19,645 nt of DNA, from the NCBI GenBank assembly GCA_023412755.1, contig JAEZCB010000168.1, positions 1 to 19,645 of the forward strand, read 5' to 3'. This document shows, in pieces, positions 6,742-13,537 of this stretch (its first letter is position 1; each line of letters opens with the position of its first letter). Under the pieces are notes generated by a model. It was not told where the DNA came from, did no database searches, and saw only the letters and a list, made by a program, of their open reading frames with translations. Source of the DNA: Bacteroidota bacterium. GTDB lineage: Bacteria; Bacteroidota; Bacteroidia; Flavobacteriales_F; PHOS-HE28. The position numbers and the translations under genes are program-made.

Positions 6742-7389
6742 CTACTGCGCTTTCAGTTTGCTAGCGAACACCTTGCGGAACTTCTCCAGCTTGGGTGCTA
6801 TCACCATGCTACAATACCCTTGCCCACCATTCAGGGCATAATAGTTCTGATGGTCCTCCTCTGCCTTATAGAAGGTGCCGGCCGGTGTGATCTCCGTAAC
6901 AATGGGCCGCTGGAACGCGCCGCTATCATCCAGCTTGCGCTTGTATTCTTCCGCGACCTTCCGTTGCTCTTCAGCATGATAGAAGATCGCGGACCGGTAT
7001 TGGGTGCCCACATCAGCCCCCTGCCGGTTCAACGTGGTGGGATCGTGCGTGAGCCAGAAGACCTCCAACAATTCCGGCAGGCTGAGTTGTTCCGGATCAT
7101 ACACCACCTGCACAACTTCGGCATGCCCCGTGGTGCCGCTGCATACTTCCTTATAGGTGGGATCCGGGGTGCTGCCTCCCATGTAACCGGAAGTGACAGC
7201 ATGCACACCCTTCAATTCCTCGAATACCGCTTCCACGCACCAGAAGCAGCCTGCCCCGAGTGTGATGGTATGATGTCCTTCCGGTATTTCCATGACGTGG
7301 TTATTCCGCTCCTGCATCGCTGTTTCTGATGTACCCACCGCACATGCCTGGAGCAGCAAGGTGCCTAAGATCATGCTTTGCAAGTACAT
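6742..7389 (-). CDS. msrA: peptide methionine-S-oxide reductase, lipoprotein form
   Basis: 215-residue MsrA, which reduces the S-epimer of methionine sulfoxide in proteins. The catalytic motif GAGCFWCVEA spans 45-54 with nucleophile Cys48 and second Cys51; GYMGG is at 68-72, GHAEVVQVVYDP at 88-99, and DHQNYYALN with a resolving-type Cys193 (GGQGYCSMVI) near the end. The N-terminus (MILGTLLLQAC) resembles a lipoprotein signal with Cys16, so the enzyme is probably anchored in the periplasm or outer membrane and protects exported proteins (inference). Start may be ATG 7389 or ATG 7374. No promoter was recognised; the upstream tRNA-Gly has its own terminator, so the gene needs a separate promoter in 7390-7469. 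Confidence 0.95.
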   Translation of the reverse strand: MYLQSMILGTLLLQACAVGTSETAMQERNNHVMEIPEGHHTITLGAGCFWCVEAVFEELKGVHAVTSGYMGGSTPDPTYKEVCSGTTGHAEVVQVVYDPEQLSLPELLEVFWLTHDPTTLNRQGADVGTQYRSAIFYHAEEQRKVAEEYKRKLDDSGAFQRPIVTEITPAGTFYKAEEDHQNYYALNGGQGYCSMVIAPKLEKFRKVFASKLKAQ

Positions 7390-7469
7390 CTGTAGTTAGG
7401 TTGGCCACCATTGAACGTGATCGTACAGGCACTAGTGTATTTGGTGCGGATCAGAAGAAGTTGATCTTG

Positions 7470-7501
7470 AAAAAAGGGAGGCCTGGCAGTGCGCCAGGCC
7501 T
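7470..7501 (-). terminator. Rho-independent terminator of tRNA-Gly
   Basis: On the - strand a perfect 9-bp stem AGGCCTGGC/GCCAGGCCT with a 5-base loop (7501-7479) is followed by CCC and six T residues (7475-7470). It begins 5 bases after the tRNA-Gly 3' end and separates it from msrA. Confidence 0.85.
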
Positions 7502-7505
7502 GTTG

Positions 7506-7578
7506 AGCGGGAAACGGGACTCGAACCCGCGACTTTCAGCTTGGGAAGCTGATGCTCTACCAACTGAGCTACTCCCGC
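7506..7578 (-). tRNA. tRNA-Gly(CCC)
   Basis: 73-base cloverleaf on the - strand. Acceptor stem GCGGGAG pairs with TTCCCGC (one G-T), the anticodon stem is TCAGC/GCTGA and the loop TTCCCAA gives anticodon CCC, reading GGG. The T arm is GCGGG-TTCGAGT-CCCGT. The discriminator base is T, as in E. coli tRNA-Gly. CCA is not encoded. A terminator follows at once. Confidence 0.95.
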
Positions 7579-7586
7579 GCACGGTG

Positions 7587-7594
7587 CGAAATTA
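7587..7594 (-). promoter_or_regulatory. probable -7 box of tRNA-Gly
   Basis: On the - strand TAATTTCG lies 8 bases before the tRNA 5' end. It differs from TAnnTTTG by one base (C for T). Position and the tRNA downstream support it; no -33 box was found. Confidence 0.4.
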
Positions 7595-7678
7595 ATGGTG
7601 ACGATCACATCCACCACGGCCACCGGGAACTAACATAGAATTGACGCCGCGTTAACACCATCATATGCGATCCCGGCG

Positions 7679-7686
7679 CACCTTTG
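7679..7686 (+). promoter_or_regulatory. possible -7 box of the response-regulator gene
   Basis: CACCTTTG matches TAnnTTTG except for the first base and lies 9 bases before the ATG at 7696. If real, the leader is only a few bases to a few dozen bases, depending on which of three in-frame ATGs is used. It faces away from the tRNA-Gly promoter. Confidence 0.35.
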
Positions 7687-7695
7687 CAGCGCATT

Positions 7696-8394
7696 ATGGA
7701 AGAGCTCATGGCCGGCACGATGGTACCGAAGGTCCTCCTTGTTGACGATGAGCAGGACATCGTAGACCTGCTGAAGTATAACCTGGAACGCGAAGGGTAC
7801 CAGGTATTCACAGCTTTGAATGGCCGGGATGCCCTCAAAAGTGCGAAGGCCAACCGTCCGGACCTGATCGTACTCGACATCATGATGCCGGGCATGGATG
7901 GTGTGGAGGTATGTGGCCAGTTGCGGCAGATGCCGGAATTCCAGAACACGTTTATCACATTCCTTACGGCAAGAAGTGAGGACTACAGCCAGATAGCCGG
8001 ATTCGAGGCAGGTGCTGATGATTATATCACCAAACCGGTGCGGCCAAAGGTGTTCGTGAGCAAGGTGAAGGCCATGCTTAAACGCAGTGGCAATGAAAGA
8101 CCGGAAGGCCGCATTCTGGAATCCAATGGGATCAAGGTGGATCTGGAGCGTGTGCTGGTCTATGTTGGTGAACTGGAACTGCAGCTGCCAAAGAAGGAAT
8201 TCGAGCTACTGGTCCTGCTGATGAGTAAACCTGGCAAGGTCTTCAAGAGAGAGGAGATATATGGCCAGGTATGGGGCAACGAGCTATTCGTTGGCGATCG
8301 CACCATAGACGTGCACATACGCAAGCTCCGTGAAAAGATCGGAGATGAAAGGATCAAGACGATCAAGGGTATCGGGTACAAATTCGATGCTTGA
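7696..8394 (+). CDS. OmpR/PhoB-family response regulator
   Basis: 232-residue two-component response regulator. The receiver domain (about 11-128) has the acidic pocket DDE at 17-19, phospho-acceptor Asp61 in LIVLDIMMPGMDG, Thr91 (FLTAR) and Lys113 (YITKP). The C-terminal winged-helix DNA-binding domain (about 138-231) shows LPKKEFELLVLL, GQVWGN and the OmpR-type VHIRKLREKIG. The DYSQIAGFEAGADDYITKP wording is typical of Bacteroidota PhoB-like regulators. Starts at ATG 7696, 7708 or 7720 are all possible; the frame also opens at a TTG inside the proposed -7 box, which I reject. No histidine kinase is beside it, so partner and regulon are unknown. A tRNA lies on each side. Confidence 0.92.
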   Translation: MEELMAGTMVPKVLLVDDEQDIVDLLKYNLEREGYQVFTALNGRDALKSAKANRPDLIVLDIMMPGMDGVEVCGQLRQMPEFQNTFITFLTARSEDYSQIAGFEAGADDYITKPVRPKVFVSKVKAMLKRSGNERPEGRILESNGIKVDLERVLVYVGELELQLPKKEFELLVLLMSKPGKVFKREEIYGQVWGNELFVGDRTIDVHIRKLREKIGDERIKTIKGIGYKFDA

Positions 8395-8423
8395 ACCGCG
8401 AAGAGCTATGGCCATTATCTTTG
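8390..8423 (+). promoter_or_regulatory. promoter of tRNA-Pro
   Basis: TATCTTTG at 8416-8423 is an exact -7 box (TAnnTTTG), 14 bases before the tRNA. CTTG at 8390-8393, overlapping the stop of the response-regulator gene, may be the -33 element; the 22-base spacing is slightly long. Confidence 0.65.
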
Positions 8424-8437
8424 CCGCCCGCAGGCTA

Positions 8438-8512
8438 CGGGGTGTAGCTCAGCCCGGTTAGAGCGCTACGTTCGGGACGTAGAGGCCGGAGGTTCGAATC
8501 CTCTCACCCCGA
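8438..8512 (+). tRNA. tRNA-Pro(CGG)
   Basis: 75-base cloverleaf. The acceptor stem CGGGGTG/CACCCCG is fully paired, with discriminator A. Anticodon stem CTACG/CGTAG and loop TTCGGGA give anticodon CGG, reading CCG. The T arm is GGAGG-TTCGAAT-CCTCT. The C1-G72 pair fits tRNA-Pro. CCA is not encoded. Confidence 0.95.
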
Positions 8513-8524
8513 CTGTCACATGGT

Positions 8525-8555
8525 CCCGGGTGCCGAAGGCACCTGGGCTTTTTTT
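8525..8555 (+). terminator. Rho-independent terminator of tRNA-Pro
   Basis: A 10-bp stem CCCGGGTGCC/GGCACCTGGG (one G-T pair) with a GAA loop, then C and seven T residues, 12 bases after the tRNA. The next 167 bases, to the methyltransferase ATG, hold no gene; TACTTTCG at 8674-8681 is a one-mismatch -7 box that may serve the methyltransferase. Confidence 0.88.
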
Positions 8556-8722
8556 GTGTGTGGGAATGGATCGGTGAAAATGGCCTGGCCATCCCTTTGG
8601 GCTCGCTCAATTGCCTAGGTTCTAAATAGGTACCGGTATTCCATGTGAAGCGAACCGGTGCTCACGAATGCGCTACTTTCGGATCGCATTGATCCCATAG
8701 GGATCCTTATCATAACACCTTC

Positions 8723-9775
8723 ATGTCCATCGAAGCGCGTTTGGAGCTGCTCCTGAAGATCCTTTCCATCCCACTTGAAGAAGGTTCTAAGAGATGGGCG
8801 AGCAGGGAGGCTTATACGGTGTACAAATACTGGCGCAAGCTGGAACTTATCTCAGAGGGTGAATATGAACAGGTGTTTTCGGAGCGAAAACTCAGGAGCA
8901 ATGTGATCATGATCACCTTTTTCCGTTCGGTGGATCGTCATTTCCCCCCAAAGCTTTACAAGAACGGCGTGGTGGCCGATGTGGGTAGCGGATTCGGCTT
9001 CATCACTTTCTGGTTGATCCTATCCGGAGCACGCATGGTCCATTCCATTGGTGATGCTGAACGTATCTCATTCATTTCGGACCTGTATGAGAAGGCCGTT
9101 TCACGCGGTCTGCTACCAGCTGATCGATTAACGATCACTCCCGAATTCGTCAAGGTCGGCGACCTCACCCTATCCAAAAAGATCAGCAAGGGATCCGTGG
9201 ACTTGGTGCTGTTGAATGATACCTTGGAACATATCACCCCGCGCATTTTCCCCTGGCTTGTCAAGGCATCTTACAATGACCTTAGACCAGGTGGCTATTT
9301 CATCTCCCGCCAACAGAATACAGATTCCCCTGCCACACGGAAGATCCTGAAAGCCGTATGGGAAGAGGGCGAAAGGAATATTTTCATCGAACAACGTGCG
9401 CGGATCATACGCCAAAAGGCACCGGGCATCGACGAGGCCGATCTGAGGGCACTCGCAGAGCGGACAAGAGGCATGGATTCGGTGGACTTTGAGTTGGCGA
9501 TTCAAAAGTTCCTGAACAACAAAGTGTTACCTCAACTTGACCGGAACGCCCCACCAATAGATGTGGAAACCGACGTACCGCATGAAGGCGACACTTCCAT
9601 CCAAAGGATAGTCACGGAGTTCGAACAGAACGGGTTCAGCTATACCAAGGTCTATCCCGAGCTTATGACAAGCAGGAGAAGCCGGCCATTCCAGTCCCTG
9701 GGCTTTGCATTTCCCAAACTTTTCCTTGGATCACATATTTTCGATAGGTCCACGATCTTCCGTATCCGGAAATAG
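8723..9775 (+). CDS. class I SAM-dependent methyltransferase, substrate unknown
   Basis: 350-residue protein with a Rossmann-type methyltransferase core. Motif I is VVADVGSGFGFITF (83-96), the post-I acidic region is near SIGDAERISF (108-117), and motif IV-like LVLLNDTLEHITP is at 161-173, followed by LRPGGYFISRQQNTDSP. The first about 80 residues are helical and charged; the last about 130 residues form an extra domain with an Arg-rich end. I do not recognise a specific subfamily. No transferase partner, sugar gene or peptide gene is adjacent to suggest a substrate. It is flanked by the tRNA-Pro terminator and a small hypothetical gene. The ATG at 8723 is the first in frame; no Shine-Dalgarno is visible. 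Confidence 0.85.
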   Translation: MSIEARLELLLKILSIPLEEGSKRWASREAYTVYKYWRKLELISEGEYEQVFSERKLRSNVIMITFFRSVDRHFPPKLYKNGVVADVGSGFGFITFWLILSGARMVHSIGDAERISFISDLYEKAVSRGLLPADRLTITPEFVKVGDLTLSKKISKGSVDLVLLNDTLEHITPRIFPWLVKASYNDLRPGGYFISRQQNTDSPATRKILKAVWEEGERNIFIEQRARIIRQKAPGIDEADLRALAERTRGMDSVDFELAIQKFLNNKVLPQLDRNAPPIDVETDVPHEGDTSIQRIVTEFEQNGFSYTKVYPELMTSRRSRPFQSLGFAFPKLFLGSHIFDRSTIFRIRK

Positions 9776-9874
9776 ACCTTCCCCCTTTCTCTCCTCCTGA
9801 CCGACCGTTCCTCGATATTCTTCACCTGCACAGGCATCCCTTTCAGGGGTGGGCTCGTCTATTGGTCAAGGAAC

Positions 9875-10066
9875 ATGTCACGCTCTTACAAAATAGCATT
9901 GATCCTCAAGAGCAAGAGCAGCTTGCCGGTCTATAAGGACATTGCGAAGCTGAGCGATCGTGAATTGGACGAACATGTGTCTGACATGATCAGGCGCATG
10001 CGGGCCAACGAAAGCTCGGTGATCGCTAAGATGGTCCTGCGGCAACCCACCTTCAGCCTGAATTGA
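9875..10066 (+). CDS. small hypothetical protein, 63 aa
   Basis: 63-residue basic protein of unknown function, without signal peptide or membrane helix. It has a hydrophobic N-terminal strand (KIALIL), a charged middle predicted to be helical (LSDRELDEHVSDMIRRMRANES) and a short hydrophobic end. Codon use resembles that of the neighbours (ATC, CTG, AAG), and AAGGAAC just before the ATG is a Shine-Dalgarno-like sequence at close spacing, which supports translation. The 99-base gap upstream shows no clear promoter. Confidence 0.55.
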   Translation: MSRSYKIALILKSKSSLPVYKDIAKLSDRELDEHVSDMIRRMRANESSVIAKMVLRQPTFSLN

Positions 10067-10173
10067 AGGTGAAGGTCTCCATTGGCTCTTGACGCACCCG
10101 GCCCCGGAAGGCCGGCCGATACATCATTTCCCCCGGATAAGGCCTGTTCCTCTCACGAAGGGTCCTGATACGG

Positions 10174-10207
10174 TTGTGGAAGCAACCATTCCAGCCTCCT
10201 ATATTTG
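10174..10207 (+). promoter_or_regulatory. promoter of the 40-aa membrane protein
   Basis: TATATTTG at 10200-10207 is an exact TAnnTTTG box, 20 bases before the ATG. TTG at 10174-10176 may act as the -33 element, with a spacing a few bases longer than usual. The rest of the 161-base gap from 10067 holds GC-rich palindromic sequence (GGCCGGCC) but no gene I can support. Confidence 0.6.
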
Positions 10208-10227
10208 CCGCAAACGGATCGATCACC

Positions 10228-10350
10228 ATGGCAGAACATCACGAAGGCCACTTTCCACATGAGGCGGAAGAGAATGAGATCGCAGGCCCTGTAGTGTTGG
10301 CGCTGATGATCCTTGTGATGATCGTACTGATCATCTGGGCCATGAGCTGA
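10228..10350 (+). CDS. 40-aa single-helix membrane protein
   Basis: Short gene of 40 codons. The N-terminal half is His/Glu-rich (MAEHHEGHFPHEAEENEIAG) and soluble; residues about 21-38 form one hydrophobic helix (VVLALMILVMIVLIIWAM). I do not recognise the family. The soluble half could bind metal (four His), and the form recalls small accessory subunits of membrane complexes, but that is speculation. A clear promoter box 20 bases upstream and typical codon use support it as real. It ends 6 bases from the stop of the opposite zinc-finger gene. Confidence 0.6.
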   Translation: MAEHHEGHFPHEAEENEIAGPVVLALMILVMIVLIIWAMS

Positions 10351-10361
10351 ACGGCTTCAGC
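10346..10361. other. hairpin spanning two convergent stop codons
   Basis: GCTGAA-CGGC-TTCAGC is a 6-bp perfect stem with a 4-base loop. The TGA of the + strand 40-aa gene and the TGA of the - strand zinc-finger gene each lie within one arm. No T run follows on either strand, so it is not a standard terminator, but it may act as a shared 3' hairpin. Confidence 0.35.
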
Positions 10362-10785
10362 CGCCGCTCTTGCCCGCGCCTGTCGCACCGGAATTCACAT
10401 CGCCGGAGCGGCCGAGGTATTCATCCCTGCGCACCAACATGTACCAATTCTCGCCGGTCTCCAGGTAGCCGTGCTCGAAACAAAAGATATAGGTGTTTCC
10501 AGCCTTGGTCCGATAGATATGTGTGTGATACAGAAAATTATATCCCCTCTCCAGTAGCCGCTCCCTATGCACCTTGGTCTTGCCCTCCGGACCGGTGTTC
10601 AATTCCGAGAGGATCCTCCTGTTCCTCTTCAATGTGTTCACCACATTGCGTACGTAATTGATGCTGCTGTTGTTGGCGTGGTAATGGTACAGGTTGCGGC
10701 ATGCATCGGAACAAAAGCGTTTATCCGTGCGGCCAATGATCTTTTCACCACATTCCGGACAAGCCTTCTGCTCTCTCCCTGGCAT
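10357..10785 (-). CDS. zinc-finger conserved hypothetical protein
   Basis: 142-residue protein with an N-terminal zinc-binding module: CPECGEKIIGRTDKRFC has Cys9 and Cys12, then Cys25 and Cys29 in FCSDACRNLYHY. This two-knuckle arrangement followed by RN-Y is like small zinc ribbons found in Bacteroidota hypothetical proteins. The middle (43-85) is basic and probably helical; residues 86-120 look like beta strands (YNFLYHTHIYRTKAGNTYIF). The last about 18 residues are Gly/Ser-rich and disordered. It could bind nucleic acid (inference). It diverges from the exonuclease-ligase operon with 70 bases between the starts, but nothing else ties it to DNA repair. Confidence 0.75.
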   Translation of the reverse strand: MPGREQKACPECGEKIIGRTDKRFCSDACRNLYHYHANNSSINYVRNVVNTLKRNRRILSELNTGPEGKTKVHRERLLERGYNFLYHTHIYRTKAGNTYIFCFEHGYLETGENWYMLVRRDEYLGRSGDVNSGATGAGKSGG

Positions 10786-10855
10786 AACGCTAAAGTACTA
10801 CCTGCCAGAGATCTAATTGCGCGTTAACTGCCATACGTAACTTGTGGGTCCTACC

Positions 10856-11911
10856 ATGGCGACATTACTGTCCTTCAATGAATGTGGCATCTATTGCGAA
10901 TTGGCCGATGTGTACATCGATCCCTGGCGGAAGGTGGAACGAGCCCTGATCACGCACGGCCATAGCGATCATGCACGTTTTGGCCATAAAGAATACCTGT
11001 GCCACCCCATGACCAGGCCGGTCTTACAAGCGCGATTGGGAAATGATCTGAGCATCAGCACACTTGAACATGGCGACCACGTCACCATCAATGGTGTACG
11101 GTTCAGTTTCCACCCTGCGGGCCACATTCCTGGAAGCGTACAGGTGCGTGTAGAGCATAAGGGTGAGGTATGGGTGGCCACGGGCGATCACAAACGGCAA
11201 ACGGATGGCATCAGCATACCATTCGAGCCCGTGCCATGCCACACGTTCATCACCGAATGCACCTTCGGTTTGCCGATCTACCGATGGCCTGATCCAACAA
11301 CGGTCTTCGAACAGATCGATAACTGGTGGCGCCACAATGCCGATAATGGGATCTGCTCCATCATAAGTGCGTACAGCCTCGGCAAGGCACAGCGGGTGCT
11401 CAAAGGGATCGATACTTCCATTGGACCGGTGCTTACGCATGGGGCCGTGCAGAACATGAACAACGTTCTCCGCGCCGCCGGGTTGGACCTGCCGCACACG
11501 GAACAGGTAACACGCGAAACACCCAAGGAACACTTTCGCAAAGCCCTGGTGATCACTCCCGGATCGGCGATCGGTACACCGTGGACCAGTAAGATGCGGC
11601 CTTACAGCACCGCAACGGCCAGCGGATGGATGCAGCTTCGTGGCTGGCGAAGACGATCGGCCGTGGATCGCGGATTCGTATTGAGCGATCATGCCGATTG
11701 GGACGATCTGCTGCTCGCCGTGAAGGAGACCGGGGCACAGCGGATCATAGCCACGCATGGCTACACGGACATCTTCAGCGATCACTTGAGAACTTTGGGA
11801 TACGATGCCTGCGCAGAGAGCACGGAATTCGCCGGCGAAGGTGCCCTGGAAGAACATGGCCTGTACGTTGATGAGGCGGAAAAGAACACCAGCAACAAGG
11901 AGGGCGGATAG
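10856..11911 (+). CDS. ligase-associated MBL-fold DNA exonuclease
   Basis: 351-residue metallo-beta-lactamase/beta-CASP nuclease of the type annotated as putative exonuclease, DNA ligase-associated. Metal ligands: ITHGHSDHAR (32-41) with His34, His36, Asp38, His39; His90 in FHPAGHIPGS; Asp111 in VATGDHK; and the beta-CASP end motifs LSDHADW (His279) and ATHGY (His301). GTG at 10844 is in frame, but ATG at 10856 starts the conserved part. The stop codon touches the ligase ATG, so the two are translated together. The pair is thought to act in repair of DNA damage such as cross-links; polarity and substrate of this enzyme cannot be read from the sequence. Confidence 0.9.
   Translation: MATLLSFNECGIYCELADVYIDPWRKVERALITHGHSDHARFGHKEYLCHPMTRPVLQARLGNDLSISTLEHGDHVTINGVRFSFHPAGHIPGSVQVRVEHKGEVWVATGDHKRQTDGISIPFEPVPCHTFITECTFGLPIYRWPDPTTVFEQIDNWWRHNADNGICSIISAYSLGKAQRVLKGIDTSIGPVLTHGAVQNMNNVLRAAGLDLPHTEQVTRETPKEHFRKALVITPGSAIGTPWTSKMRPYSTATASGWMQLRGWRRRSAVDRGFVLSDHADWDDLLLAVKETGAQRIIATHGYTDIFSDHLRTLGYDACAESTEFAGEGALEEHGLYVDEAEKNTSNKEGG
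11897..11904 (+). promoter_or_regulatory. strong Shine-Dalgarno for the ligase gene
   Basis: AAGGAGGG lies 7 bases before the ligase ATG, inside the last codons of the exonuclease gene. This is a full anti-16S match and stands out, since most starts in the window lack one. It fixes the ligase start and suggests strong or coupled translation. Confidence 0.65.
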
Positions 11912-13522
11912 ATGCGGCGGGCAGCACAATTGTTCGATGAATTGGACACCACCACAAGCACCAATGCTAAGGTGGAGGCCCTTTCGCGCTTTTTCGCCGA
12001 AGCCGATGACAAGGACAAGCTGTGGGTGATGGCGCTCCTAAGTGGCCGCCGCCCCAAGCGGCCTGTGACCAGCACGCAGTTGCGAACCTGGATCGGTGAA
12101 GTGAGCGGAATAGAAGAAAGCTTGTTGGAGCATTGTTACCATGTGGTGGGCGATCTGGCAGAGACCATTACGCTGCTGGCCCCACCCGGGCCGCGTGTCA
12201 CCAGAAGCCTCAGTGAATGGGTGGAGCATGTGGAACAGCTGCGGGACCTGCCGGATGCGGAGAAGGCACGAACAGTGAAGCAGGCATGGCAAGGTCTGGA
12301 AAGGATGGAATGCTTCATTTTCAATAAGATCATCACCGGAAGTTTCCGCATCGGCGTAAGCCAGAAGATCATGGTGAAGGGACTGGCCAGGGCCACGGGA
12401 CTCCATGAGGATGTGATCGCGCACCGGCTGATGGGCGATTGGAGCCCCCACACCACCACGTACCATGATCTCCTGTTCGAAGACCATAGTGGCGATACGG
12501 ATAGCAGGCCCTACCCCTTCTACCTGGCCTATCCCCTGGAGGAGCCGGATGGCCTAAAAAGCATGGAGGCCCTTGAACGGCTCGGTGGACCGGCGCATTG
12601 GCAGGCGGAATTCAAATGGGATGGCATACGTGGTCAGCTGATCGTGCGCGGCGGCAGACACTATGTATGGAGCCGTGGTGAGGAACTCGTTACGGATAAA
12701 TATCCTGAGTTCCAGGCCATATGTGGCGCTCTTCCACAAGGCACCGTGCTGGATGGCGAGATCATGGCATGGCGCGGAGATGCGCCATTATCCTTCCACC
12801 TGCTGCAGCAGCGGATCGGCCGTAAGACCGTGGGGCGGAAAGTACTTGCAGATGTGCCGGTGGCCTTCATGGCTTATGATCTACTGGAGCATGATGGCGA
12901 GGATATCCGGCGGAGGCCGTTGCTGAAAAGGCGAGCCATTCTGGAAGAACTCATTTCCAAAGCGGGGCTACCGGTGCTCATGCTCTCCCAGAAGGTACCA
13001 TTCAACACCTGGGATGATCTGGTGTTGCAGCGGGAGCAGGCAAGGAAACGCTGCGCTGAGGGGCTCATGCTCAAGCGCCTCGACAGTACATACGAAGTGG
13101 GTCGCAGAAAAGGTGATTGGTGGAAATGGAAGGTGGATCCACTGTCGATCGATGCCGTCCTCACCTTTTCCATGCGCGGGCATGGCCGGCGCGCGGACCT
13201 CTATACCGATCACACCTTCAGCCTCTGGCATCAGGGTGAATTGGTCACTTTCGCCAAGGCCTACAGTGGATTAACGGATACCGAGCTGAAGCAGGTGGAT
13301 GCTTTTGTGAAGAAGAACACCCTCGCACGGTTCGGTCCGGTGAGGCAGGTTAAGCCGCAGCTTGTGTTTGAACTGGCCTTTGAAGGGATCAGCGAAAGCA
13401 GCCGCCATAAAAGCGGTGTGGCCGTACGGTTTCCGCGCATAGCCCGCTGGCGTACCGACAAGAAACCCGAGGACGCGAACTCGTTGGAGGACCTGCGCTC
13501 GCTCATGCGCGCCAAAGCATGA
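11912..13522 (+). CDS. ATP-dependent DNA ligase (cisplatin-damage-response type)
   Basis: 536-residue ATP-dependent DNA ligase that seals nicks via a lysyl-AMP intermediate. An N-terminal helical DNA-binding domain (about 1-200) precedes the adenylation domain with motif I EFKWDGIR (233-240; nucleophile Lys235), motif III LDGEIMAW (280-287), AYDLLEHDGED (321-331), motif IV EGLMLK (383-388) and motif V WWKWK (403-407). The OB domain (about 412-536) ends in motif VI-like VAVRFPRIARWR (503-514). Length and pairing with the MBL exonuclease fit the bacterial ligase called cisplatin damage response ligase. In many genomes a Lhr-type helicase and a metallophosphoesterase accompany the pair; neither is in the flanking 2-3 kb here. 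Confidence 0.93.
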   Translation: MRRAAQLFDELDTTTSTNAKVEALSRFFAEADDKDKLWVMALLSGRRPKRPVTSTQLRTWIGEVSGIEESLLEHCYHVVGDLAETITLLAPPGPRVTRSLSEWVEHVEQLRDLPDAEKARTVKQAWQGLERMECFIFNKIITGSFRIGVSQKIMVKGLARATGLHEDVIAHRLMGDWSPHTTTYHDLLFEDHSGDTDSRPYPFYLAYPLEEPDGLKSMEALERLGGPAHWQAEFKWDGIRGQLIVRGGRHYVWSRGEELVTDKYPEFQAICGALPQGTVLDGEIMAWRGDAPLSFHLLQQRIGRKTVGRKVLADVPVAFMAYDLLEHDGEDIRRRPLLKRRAILEELISKAGLPVLMLSQKVPFNTWDDLVLQREQARKRCAEGLMLKRLDSTYEVGRRKGDWWKWKVDPLSIDAVLTFSMRGHGRRADLYTDHTFSLWHQGELVTFAKAYSGLTDTELKQVDAFVKKNTLARFGPVRQVKPQLVFELAFEGISESSRHKSGVAVRFPRIARWRTDKKPEDANSLEDLRSLMRAKA

Positions 13523-13537
13523 AGCGGCCGTAATGGC

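Noticed and set aside
10067..10199. Tiny - strand frames (about 21 and 24 codons) in the gap before the 40-aa gene
   Set aside because: Too short, without promoter or conserved feature to support them.
11024..11929. Long - strand open frame of 301 codons
   Set aside because: It is antisense to the exonuclease gene, whose metal-binding motifs are intact.
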